From assembly GCA_009760855.2 (NCBI GenBank), contig WPIO01000040.1, forward strand, positions 2,864,001-2,928,000: a stretch of 64,000 nucleotides of DNA, in the 5' to 3' direction. Of this stretch, positions 11,160-23,300 are shown piece after piece. Under the pieces are notes generated by a model. That model saw only the letters and a list, made by a program, of their open reading frames with translations. It did not search any database and was not told the DNA's origin. This DNA is from Cristatella mucedo. Lineage: Eukaryota > Bryozoa > Phylactolaemata > Cristatellidae. The position numbers and the translations under genes are program-made. Each line of letters begins with the position of its first letter. Position 1 is the first letter of the stretch.

Positions 11160-12232
11160 GAGTAATAATAATAAAAAGAATACATTTGACAAAGCGCCCT
11201 CAGAGAACTCAATCTCTTTCTAGGCACTTTACAATTACTGCTAAGGAAGCAGAATCGAATGGTTAGTGGTAACATGCTCAATAAACAGCAGGAATAACAT
11301 GGTTAGGGGTGACATGCACAGGGTCAGTATACAAGTGTGGTTAGTGGCAGCATGTAGCAGTGTCAGCACGCATAAACACATGAAGGATGAATCACAGGAA
11401 CCCACTCAATGCTGTCCTAAATAGGTGTTTTTAAGTTCTTTTTAAATGTGGTCAAGTCGAGGGAGGTTCTGACGCAAGCCGGGAGTTCCAGGCTTTGGGA
11501 GCACACGAACTAAATGCACGGACTCCAAAGGATTTGAGGTTTGTATGAGGTATGGGTAAACTGTTGGATTCCAAGAAGCGGTAGTACTATGCTTGGCCTG
11601 GTGGGGAGTAGATCTGAGATGTAGGCTAGAGCCAAAGAATGAAGGGACCTAAAAGCGAGCGACAGAACCTTGAAGTCGATCCGTTGCTTGACTGGTAGCC
11701 AGTGCAGGTCGGCGAGAAGTAATGTGATGTGTCAACTGTGACGCTCACGACAGGCAAGCCTAGCTGCAAAGTTTGGCACCAGCAGTAAACGCCTGATTGC
11801 ACAGGCAGGAAGACCAGCAAGTAGTCAGGTACAGAAGTCGTGACGAGATGTCACGAATGCATAGACAAATTTAGATGTGGTATCCCTGTCTAAACAAGCC
11901 CGAATTTTAGCAATGTTATGTAGCTGAAAGTAGGCAGACTTAACTTAACTAACGAGTAGATGTGGTCGTCCAATGGAAGGTCACTTTGGAACATGACACC
12001 TAGATTTCGTGCAGATTCATCAGGAGATATGCTGGCAGAGCCGATTTTGAACGTTAGCCTTTCCAATTTCTGAATCACACTTGACTTGCTCATTAAGAAG
12101 TAAGTTGGCTTTATCGTCATTCAATGTAAGAAAAGTTAGCTGTCATACATATGCAGATGTCATCAATACATGTAACAAGGAAGTTGAGGGAATTCGGCAC
12201 GTGCTGGAGGGGATCAAAAGAGTCGTACCAGA
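11160..12232 (-). mobile_element. L2-type LINE, C-terminal reverse-transcriptase end plus 3' untranslated region
   Basis: On the minus strand it runs from the thumb/C-terminal coding region (reads such as SSVIQKLERLTFKIGSASIS and FQSDLPLDDHI) through the coding end to the usual untranslated region and an ATTATTATT tail near 11162. Frames are broken. It keeps the block with attttagcaatgttatgtag that is missing from the larger copy at 32980-35713. Confidence 0.85.
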
Positions 12233-12384
12233 CCCGAGTCTTAGCTCACAAAAATAGAACGAAAGTTCTGGGAGCTGGTGACGTCGTAGTGACTACCAAG
12301 GGTGGCACGACCCTTCTCCGTATCACCACATTGTCCGTTTGGCGAGTATTTTATGCTACAAAAATCCGGCCGGCACCTGGGACT

Positions 12385-12445
12385 CCTGGGTCTTAGCCCA
12401 GGGGTAAGGCGCTAGGGTTGAGGTTCCGCGACCCTAGCGCTGGCA
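12385..12445. repeat. Inverted repeat with tRNA-like look
   Basis: Arms gcgctagggt (12409-12418) and accctagcgc (12431-12440) flank 12 bases. The sequence taagcccaggggtaaggcgct resembles a SINE box A, but no clear box B follows. Confidence 0.4.
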
Positions 12446-13067
12446 TCTTTCTCTCATCGACTTAGTAAGCAGGCAAGGCGTTGCAGCAGCACTCACCGAT
12501 TTGTGCTAAAGTTAGCAAATGTCAACAGGTCCTCGGCACTGAAGAGCCGACCGTAAGGAAGTCCTGCCGGCTAAAAAACAGAGGGGACAATCGATTAAAC
12601 CGAGGCCTGCTAAAGTGCGCACGTGTGACCATGCTCAAAGGTGTTTGTTAGAGCATACTTAAAGGCGTACTCGGAGTGCTTTGCTCACCAGCAACCCTGA
12701 CTGATCTTGATCTGAAGGCTGGACAGGCGTAATAAAATTAATAACAATACATTGGTATATAGAGCCCTAAGATAACCAAATCTCCTTCTAGACATTTCAC
12801 AGGCCACGTGACCACTGCATTGTCGTCTAGCAATAGAAAACGAGGCCCCATGGTTTGCACCATCTTCGACTCGGCTTACACGCACTCTCATTCCCCTTCT
12901 TCCACTCGCATGTCACCAATTGATGTCTCTCTCAGGTCGGCCAGTGGCACTTACGGCAACGCAGCCACTCTAGACACGTGCTGCAGAAGTGCAGGCAGCA
13001 GGCTGCCGCCCTCGGCGCGCGAGCACGCTACACGCACAGAGCGGCGGCGCGTCCGAGCAGCGCTTAC

Positions 13068-16000
13068 CGGCCAGCACAGGTGAACCAGGGCGCTCCCGAG
13101 CGCCTCGATGAAGTCGCCGGCGGCAGCAAGGCCCGACGAGTGGTCGCACGTGTGTAAGAAGCTATGCGGACAACGTGGCGACGACGACGATTGGCTGCAG
13201 CGATGAGCCACGTGGGCACACGCCGAGCAGCACGGGCGCAGCCACAGCACAAGGGGAAGGCTCTCTCCCTCCCTCCCTCCCCCAGCAAGGCTCACTCACT
13301 CACTCACTCACCGCTGGTAGCAGTGCAGCAAAGGCAGCAGGTGAGCTGCAAAGACGGTGGTGGTGGCGACATCCTGCGACGCCCTGCAACTACACAGCCA
13401 TGCCGAGCGGTTAGCCAAGGCAGAAGCGGTGGAGGAGAAGGCAGCATAAAATATAAAATATATAAAGTATAAAGCATAAAAGGCAGCAGTGTAATCTGTC
13501 TATGTATCAGCAGAGTATGCAATCAGCAGTGTATGTAATCAGCAGCGTAAAAAGCAGCAGCAGAAGAAGCAGCAGCGGAAGAAGTGACTCGTGAGACGTC
13601 GTGCTCACCAGACGTCGTGCAGAGACTCGAACGAGGCTTGCAGCACAGACAGCACGACTGTGGCACAGCCGTCGCTGTGGCCACTGCCAGCGAACCTGCT
13701 GCTTGCCGCGGCTGTTGCCAGCTCGCCCAGCGTCTGGGCAGCAGCACCAGCAGGGGCCGCTTCTGGCGAGGGCTCTGAGATACTCGGCTGGACGGCGGGC
13801 GGCAGTTTCGCGAGAGCGCTGGCGCGAAGGCCTTCGCCGGCGGCGTCGAGCACGTCAATTGCATTACGGACCTCAATCGTGTACCTGAAAAAGAAGAAGA
13901 GGAGAAAGGAAGGAGAAAGGAAGGAGGAAGGAAGGAGGAAGCGAACGTCGAGAGTTCACAGCCGAGCGAGTGGCACTAGCTCGTTAGTCTTGCAATGGTG
14001 ATTGACAGGCACGGCCACGCAATCAGAGAGAGGCCAGAGGACTCAGAGTTTCAGCAAGATCTCTGGACCACGTGCGTGCATCACGTAACCATGTGCCTCG
14101 GCGCGGTCCGAGAGTTCACCCACTGCGAATAACGAGTCTTACCGAAAAAGGAATGTGCCCACGCCCCCTGCAGCTACCCCCATCACAGAACGGTTATTGC
14201 ACCGACTCCAACCGGGAGACTGCATGGTTTGTGCCTGCTCATTCCTTAGCCTGGGGTCATAGCCGACACTGGCTATGTTAAATGGAGCATTCGATCGAAG
14301 TCTCGCATACAGAGAACAGGCATACGCCACCTCGCCGTGGTCAACTGCAAGGTTTGAATGCAAACGGCACACAAGATGCGTCTGCACAGAAACTAAAAAT
14401 ATCACAAAGCATCGTGAATTTTCTAATTCGGTTAGTGACTGGCTCAGTCAAGATGAACCGATGAAGCTACAATAACGAAATTGATCGCCCTCACAGGAGA
14501 AGGAGGGAAGGCGAGGTCCTGCACTCTCGGGCAGGGTAGAGTTTCTCACCTTACGTCACCGTGTCGTGAACACTCGACACAACAAAGAAATCGCAGATGG
14601 CAAAACACAGTGGAATGACGAGCTTCCATAGGAACCGGGGGCCTCTGCTTGGCAAATGCACAGCATGTAGCTGTGATGGCCTGATCCAAACGTGTATATC
14701 AAAGGCAGGACACAGCCACACAGCTGGCCATCACATCGGATCTGCTGACACTTCGATAGCTGCTTTCTGCATTATAACTTTACCAGGCACCAGACGATCG
14801 GTTAGAAAGTAAACCGGTCGACAGACGGGTGAACCGAAAGTATACGTTGGTGCATTATCTCCCGCTGCTGGCCGGCACCCAAGTCTCCCTCGGATGACCG
14901 GGGGGGGGGGGAGGCTGGGCAGTAGGGAGGGTTCGCCTCAGCCGCAAAATCGTGCAAGCCGGCGGCAATCTTGCAGCTCCCTGTACTGCCACGGCTCAGT
15001 GGGCAAGGAATGCAGGATGATTTAAAGCTACAGCCTCGGGTACAAAAGGTTCGACAAAACCAAACCTGCATGGGGACCTTGGATGAAGAAGCCACCGAGT
15101 GAGGAAATCATGCAAATCGGCTATCGTGCAGCTGCAAATGATCACGTGCACAGTCCAAGCACAGTCCGTGCACAGTCCAAGGAAACTCGTCTGCTTTGGC
15201 GCTCACTAAATAGTTGAGCTTTGCGAACGCATCCTCCGGCCATGTCCGGAGATGTGCAAGACGTACTCTTTTTGCAGCCGAGACAGGCGACTGCACAAGT
15301 CCTTGGTGCTGGCGATGAGCGGCAGAAGCTCTCGATAGGTCATCACTGAACCTGCGCGATGGGACGCAAGGTCCACGCATGCGGAAGCGGTGACAGCAAG
15401 TGAAGACGACCGTGCGTGCCTGTGCTCTGTCACTCTGTCGGCCTTAGCTCTGCGGGAGACGCACATGCGCCAAGAACGACAATCCACCCAGAAAATCGAT
15501 GTCAATCGTGCGCGCATCTACTCACGCCTCGCTTTGGAGAAGCGGGCGAGCAGCCGCTTTGCCTCGGCGTTATCTTCACGCGACAGGGTGCCCACAAACA
15601 GAGCCATCCAGTGCCTTGGACGACAAGCGATATCGCGCGTCACAATCGCGAGCGAATCCAAGGAGAAAATCTGCGAGATAGCCGCACTCGAGGCAAGTGA
15701 CACGAGCTCGCTTGCCTGCCTGCTTGCCTGCCTGAGGCAGACGCTTACTTGAACATGACAGATCCGACCTGCTGTAAGCTCACCCACGGTGGCTTGTGGA
15801 TGGTGACATCGGTCCTGTCAAGCGTTAACCATCTCCGATATGCCGAGGCTGAGGGGGGCAGCGCCGGCAGCGCACTCGTCGAACGGCGCACGACAGGTGC
15901 GCAGGAATTGCACAGGACCGCAACCACAGAACCGCTCGTAAGCCACACCGCAAGCAAGCCCTTAGACGGCACACGGTATGTCACGGAAGAGACAGAGCAT

Positions 16001-19000
16001 TCGGAAACCAGCACCGTGAGCAGACCTCCTGATGGCACAGCCGTTGGCCTGCAGGGCATGCAATGGCTGCCCATAAACCAGCTTGCAAAGATAGGATGAC
16101 TCGTGGCAAAGAGAGAACGGCTCGTCGCAAAGAGAGGCCGCTTCGAGCACCACTGCAAAGCTTCCAAGATACTGCTTAGTAGCCACAGAGTATCCGAAGG
16201 CGATCAAAAGGTGAGAGACAGGGGTCAAAGGATCAAAAGGTGAGGTGCTCGACTTGTGTACAGGCAGCTCGACTATCGGCTGCCTTTACACAAGTTTTTA
16301 CACGAGTTTTTGTGTGCTTAACACAGAACATTATCTGTGGTGCACTTTCAAATTATAAAGGCATTCTGTCGTCGCATCAGACGAGATATGAGAATGATTT
16401 AAAGTAGCATCCACACACTGAACACTGCAGAGAGGCAGTGACAGGAAGCTACTTTCAGTCCATTGACGATTGCATACAGTGAGAGCGCTGCTAAGCGGGA
16501 TTTAAATTTGGAGACACACTTCAGTAAACTAAGTCACTCAAATCCAAATCAAGTATGCCAACTTGAATGCTCGTGTCATCTCCTCCAGCGCGGCAGGATA
16601 GAGGCATCGTTCTCACTATTGAGCTGCTACGCTCTGAAAATCTTCACCGAGACTTGGGGGAGGGGGCGGCACACTCCTTCAACACACTCCTCAACTTCAA
16701 GCCGACCTGTCCAGACCTGCTCTCCTTCTGAGTTGCTTAAGCAATCTAGCACTTGGCCTCGAATAGCAGCAATTGAGGAGGGCAAGCCCACAAAAGTCAA
16801 TCAGAAATGAAATTCGCAAAACAAGACAAAGCGTATAATCTAAAAATCAAGCAGACGCACATGGGAAGGTGGAAATAGAAGTTGCTCAACGATGCTGTGC
16901 TCTATAATACGATCTATATCAACGATGCTGTGCTCTATAATTTCTTCTTTCCCAGCGCAAACGGTACAGCGATGGCCTCTTGCTGATTGTGGCACATTGC
17001 ACGATGGCTGGTCGTCGCATATCCATGTGCAGCACTGTTCATTTTGCCTCGGTCAACCCCCAACGAGCATTTTGGCTTAATTTAAGGAGCTTGCAGCTAA
17101 TTTAATTCACGGTCCCGACGGCGTACACGAGATTCCATGGCCCAAAACGAGAATGCAACGCCTGCTCGACCGGTGCATACCACAGCCCAGAACACGGACC
17201 GAGTTGCAGACCGGTTGGAAACAGACTTCAAAACCAGGACATGACGAAAGGGGCATAGTTGGACAGGGTAATTGAAGGAGGTAATTGGGGGGATAATTGG
17301 CTCTGGCACGAGCTTGGGGTCTAATGTGTACCCACATATCTGTACTTTTCGTACGCATAAGGTTCTGATAAAAAAAAATCCAGAGGCTGAATACCAGAAA
17401 GCAAATGGGCTTTGCTTCGCTCACGGCAAAGCACCATAGCAAAGACAGCTCATACTTTCAGCTACATAACATTGCACAAATTTGGGCATGCTTAGATGAG
17501 GATACACCACCAGCCAAATTACTCATTGCTCAGTGCCATCCCGTATATAGACTTCCTCGATGCCCACCTTGCAGGTCATCGTTCATGTGCAATAAGACGC
17601 TTACGGATGGTGAACAACTCACCAGCCAGCTAGGTTCGTCAGTCGTCCACGTCACAATAACCACACTACAACAACTTCTCATCATTCTGCACTTGCTCTT
17701 GAGCAAGCAGCATATCAACTTAAGGAGCTGTCACTTAACTTTTAGGTCCCTGCATTCTCTTGTTGGGGCTTACCTATCAGAACAACTCACTCCCCAATAT
17801 TTCCACCGTACCACCACGTTGTCTGACTACGGTCGTTGGCTACACCTCTCACCAACCTCAAATTCTTTGGAGACTGTTCATATTCACCTAACGCAGAGCT
17901 TGCAACCAGCTGACATCAAGACATCTCCTCATTTGACATTCACGAATAGGAAGCTAAAAACCTAGCTGCTCATAGCTCTGTTTGCTCCGTCCACGTGCAC
18001 TGTCCTTTATGAGCTTAAATAAACAAATAAATATTAGCCGATTTAACAAACGCATTTGTATAGTAGTAGAAGAGCCTTAGAGGCTATCACCACCCGCTTG
18101 CAGTTGGCAATACAGGGTCGCCAACGGCAGGATTCGAACCAACGACGAAGGTCGCGAAGAGCGAGCACCGCACCCCCTGAGCTATGACGGCCACTAATTG
18201 TACACGTTTTATAATTAATCATTTTAATATATAAATATAGCACGGCATAAAATAAATATATATAGAATGTTTATAATAAATATAATAATAAATTAATAAT
18301 TATATAGCTCCTTAAATATATTATATATCTTCTTGTTCAGCATGCGTACTATGCCTATAAGGAGATCTATCTTTTAGTGCATTATAAAATGTTATACCAT
18401 CGATACTATTATTATTATTATTATTATTACCATGCAATAAGGATAGCTCAGCACACTGTCGTAAGCTTGCAGATAATCTGCTAGCACACCAATGCAGTGG
18501 TTCATTTCTGATTTCGGTTGGATAAGCTATGCTGCACTGGTCCATGACAGCAGAATTTAAAGTTCAAGGGCGTTTGAGTACATGCATACACAGCAAAACT
18601 TATCCAACCAAAATCTAAAACGAACTACTGCAGTGGTACACAGCACAGCAGAGCTAAGCTCACAATTTAAATTTCACCCTGATCCCGCGCACGATTGGCT
18701 GATTTATGGAATTTTTAAGGTACACAGCTACACAGTTAATGAAGCTGTTTAAAAGTCACACACACATATCTCGACAAGCTTTCCACATGCACCCGACGTA
18801 CCTATGGTTAACCAAATTAGGATAAAAGTCGCATATGATGCAGAGAACAGTACAATTTTCATTTGCTGATTTGCTTCCGGTTTAATTTCGGCTTGAACAC
18901 GGTTAGCATAAACATTTTTTAGTGCCTTCCTTTTTACGTGGAAATCGCCAAAACTTCAGATCTGATTTCTAGCATGTTTGTCTGTGAAAGGTAATCTAAA

Positions 19001-20304
19001 CAAATTTTAGATCGTCTAACCAATCTTCTCAGTATTTCCTCAACATTTGCTCTTAATTGGACCGGACCGACGAGTTTACCCCCCCCCCCCCGGCATTTTT
19101 CGTTAGGAGCACCAGGCCGAGCACACGGTAATGTAACTCACCAGAGGTCGCCAAACGCTGCAATCATTTCCGTCTTAATGACGCACGACAGAAACTTCCT
19201 GAGTGTCTCCTCGACGCAGTCGTACGCGTGCAGAACCTAGCGGCGGTGGTGGCAGCAGCCGTTCGCGGAGAGGACTCGAGACGGCCGAGTCCAGCAGATA
19301 GCACCGGACAGTGAATGCACCGTTTGCAACGACGGCCGCACGTACCTCTGTGCCTTGCCAGTCGCCACCGGGCCCAGCAGCACCGCCGGCGGCAGTCGCG
19401 CTGGGTGCTAGGCCCGCTGCTGCTGCTGCTGCGATGCCACGTCGCTCCTGCTTCTGCTGCGTCTCGCCGGCCTCGGCGGGACGCTGAGCATCGAGGCCGG
19501 CGCTGGCTGGCTGCTTCCACTTCGGGATGACGGACAGGCAGCTGCCCGGGCCGCAGAAAGAGGCTGACGACGCTGTCGCCGGGCCGGAAGACGAGCACGA
19601 GCGGCTGACGCCGGCGCCGCCATTTTTGTCGGCATGGCCGCCAGTCTTGGCCACGTCGGCCTCAATGCTGGCGCAGCTCGTCACGCAGAGCTCTGCGGCG
19701 AGGCACTTGTTGAGCAGATTGATGTCTTCGCTAACGACCATGACGCGGTGGCTCGCATCTGGGCGGACGGCACAGGAAGCAGGCACGAGTGACGACTGCA
19801 GCAGCAACGCTATGCTGCATGCGCTGCTGCGCGCGCGGCCTCTGCATGCTCCGCTGCAGCTTCGCTTCACCGAGTCAGCAGTACGACAGCAGCACTGGGG
19901 GGGGGGGGGCTCGGACTCGGTGAACACTCTAACCGAAACAAACAAAACACCCTAGCCGCTAGCCAGCCAGCCAGCCAACCTGCCACGGGTTGGCCAGCCT
20001 TTAAAAGGGGGAAGCATGAAGGGGCCCCCCCCACACACAGCAGCCGGATCTGAGCCATCTGAGTCTGAGGCCGAGCACATCATCGCCACCAGGTGGTGCG
20101 ATAACTGTGACAGCAGCAGGGAAGACGAAGAAATTACAACGTAAGGCAGCAGCGTCTGCATCTACATCAACACTGTCGTCGTTTCTCACGAGCCGCCACC
20201 ATGCCGCTGCCTCGATAACCTCTGACCTCAATAGTCAATGCTCTCTGCTTTTCCACACCACGCCTCAGCATTCTACAGCTCTCTCTCTCTCTCTCTCTCT
20301 CTTG

Positions 20305-20335
<31 letters not shown>

Positions 20336-23300
20336 GCGTACCGCGGTTCAACAGCAACATCCGGTTGGCCATTGCTGTCGGCCATTGCCAACAATGCAAA
20401 CGCGACCAGTCGGCCATCGCTGTCGGCCATTGCTGATATTGCAAACGCGACCCAGTGACCCGACGGTGGCGGAGGCGGCAGCCGCGCGGCGGGGCGGAAG
20501 CTTACGCTTCTGCTTCAGCTGCAGGGCGCAATTGAGCACTCGGTCGTCGCTCTTGGCAATGCGCAGACCTTCGACCGGCACCGAGTCGTCCTGCGGGCGC
20601 TGCGCCAGCAGGCGGCCGCAGCCGTCGTCCGTTTTCTGCCTCATCAGCCGGTCGTGCAGCAGTCGCACGCACCTGCAGAACCGAGCGGCTGCAGCGGCCA
20701 CGGCGGCAGCGGCCACGGCGGCAGCGGCCACGGCGGCAGCGGCCACGGCGGCAGCGGCCACGGCGGCAGCGGCCACGGCGGCAGCGGCCACGGCGGCAGC
20801 GGCCACGGCGGCAGCGGCCACGGCGGCAGCGGCCACGGCGGCAGCGGCCACGGCGGCAGCGGCCACGGCGGCAGCGGCCACGGCGGCAGCGGCCACGGCG
20901 GCAGCGGCCACGGCGGCAGCGGCCACGGCGGCAGCGGCCACGGCGGCAGCGGCCACGGCGGCAGCGGCCACGGCGGCAGCGGCCACGGCGGCAGCGGCCA
21001 CGGCGGCAGCGGCCACGGCGGCAGCGGCCACGGCGGCAGCGGCCACGGCGGCAGCGGCCACGCGGCAGCGGCCACGGCGGCAGCGGCCACGGCGGCAGCG
21101 GCCACGGCGGCAGCGGCCACGGCGGCAGCGGCCACGGCGGCAGCGGCGAGGAATGCGAGGCACACCGCTCGGCCACGGGAGTGCGGCCCACTGCTCGGCC
21201 ACGCCTCACAGCCAGCCGGCCGGCCAGCCTGCATTGCCTTAGTGCCTTGGGGTGGGGGGGGGGTCCCCGATCGTCAGCTGCTGCCGAAGTGGGGGGCAGG
21301 GCAGGGCAGGGGCGGCAGGCCTCCTCCTCCTCCTCCTCCAACCACAGCGCAACGGCAGCGCCGGCAAGCGGCAAGGTAGGTACCTTCGAGCGGCGACGCT
21401 GACTTCCACGCCACGACTGAGGTGACTGGCCGACTTGAGCCCGTCCAGCTCCTGCAGCACAACCCAGGGTACGACCACGACTATCCGATGCGAGGCGATG
21501 TCGCAGAGTCCCAAGATTCGCTCGGCGTCGTCGATGAGCGAACAGGTGTCCGCGACCAAAAAGAGCGGAGCCTGGAGCAAAGGCAGAGGGGGCCGAAATG
21601 CATAGACATTGGCATGCGTAGACATCGAGCATTGGCTGCGCATTGGCCCGTGCATCTGCGCGCCACGCCGGCCGGCAGGGGGCAGACCATCGAGGTGCAT
21701 GCATCCATCCATTCACGCAGCAACAATAGTAGATAAGACAACAGATGGCCTTTTAGCCATAACCATATCTGTAAAGCCCTCGAAACTAAGCGAATTTCGA
21801 ATGCACCACCGTCCTACACACAAACCTACAGTTTGGTGTGGTCATTGTAGCCACGTGCCATACTTGAAGCATGAGCAACGTTGGGAAATAAAAATTCGGT
21901 ACGCACAGAACAAAGATAAATTTGCTTACACGGTGTAGTGTAAGTCGCCATGACAGCACGACGTCATTAGCTTCCGCTCCGCCAATACAATTGGATGATC
22001 CAACACACACACTTGCAAGCACATGCAGCGGTACACACCCCTGGCCTGCTGGGCCAGCACTCATGAGCAATCGCCACTTTTTTGAGGACGTTTGATGTGA
22101 ATTTCGGCGCTTGATACGATTTTTTGCATTCATCCTCAATGAAAGGAATTCCGTCGCCAAGTGCAAAAAAGCACCGCCCACTCAACGTAACTATACCGAC
22201 GTGCCGATATGGCTACACGAATGAGGAACTACATCGTTGGACAAGGCGGCAGTAGTCATCGGTGTCTCATCGATGGTTCCAGGCAAATTGGATTCGTCAG
22301 ACTACTCCAGTCAATGCAAGCATTTACCGATGTGATTGGGCGGGGTGGCATGCACTGTTGCAGAATCTGTTTACGTACAAGATGAGCAAAGACCATACAG
22401 GTAGGCAGCTAAGCGAGGCATAAACTCCCTCTGGAGACAGTGAAACCTGTCCGCCGAAGGCACTCCGAAAGTGCAAGACTATCGCGAGACCCTCTAAAAA
22501 AGTGCTGCTTCCCATTTTGGGACAGAGCCAGAAACTCCGCGTCATGGACCAAGCCACCTTGAAGCCACTTAGGACATACCAGTCTAAAAAGAAATTTTAG
22601 CAACATTGACTTTGAACCTTTTAAGTCACAGCTAAAGACACAGTCCTGCTCAGGTTTCCCTGCACTCCAGTGAACTTTTTTTGAGCCTTTTTTCGTGAAA
22701 GCCTGATTCATGAAATTCTGAAAGATTCATGAAAGACTGTGTGTGATTCGGTGCTGCTGTGTGTGATTCGGCTACTCTTAGCCAGATTCGGTGTGATTCG
22801 GTGCATGCTAGCTAGCCAGGGGGTCCTACTAACCGGTGGCCCCAAGAAAACCCACTTTCGCGCGCTAGCTAACCGCTTTTGCATGCTTGTCTAAGCTCGG
22901 TGATAAATTGCTTGCTATTAACCCTTGGCCTCTCATTAACTCTCGGTTTCTTCTCTAGCAGCAAGTTGTAAAGCGCACGATTAGAGTTTTTGTTCCCTCG
23001 GGGCTCTATGCAAAAGATTGTATCGTTAATTGCGTAGAAAATGTGTAGAGCCCAGTGCTGCACGGCAAAAGCGTAATGCAAGCCTTTATCTTATCTTATC
23101 GTAGTGCAAGTCCTAATCTGCCATAACAAGCAACATGCCGACAAGTCTCAGTCTCACCTCTCTCTACGGCCGGGAGGGATTGAGGTGGTGGTAAAGGGGG
23201 GTTCGAGACAGAGGTCGAAGGTTCGAGACAGAGGTCGCAGATTCGAGACAGGTGTCGAGGGTTCGAGACAGAGGTCGCAAGTTCGAGACAGAGGTCGAGG

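Larger units (their letters stand above)
9357..13067. other. Intergenic region between the Maf gene 3' end and the SWT1 3' end
   Basis: The two genes converge here. The stretch holds a (CA)n tract, one SINE, one LINE fragment and a small inverted repeat, listed separately. The last SWT1 exon(s) may lie in 12.2-13.0 kb, but I could not define one. I see no other gene. Confidence 0.5.

Noticed and set aside
13523-13560. Stop or extra exon for SWT1 after 13609
   Set aside because: The donor TG|gtgagc at 13608 and phase agreement with exon 13161-13068 favour splicing over read-through.
20238-21716. Long (GHGGS)n, (AAATA)n and Arg-rich frames on both strands
   Set aside because: By-products of the 15-bp minisatellite, which is intronic in SWT1. 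Only the exons at 20506-20672 and 21384-21571 are real coding sequence here.
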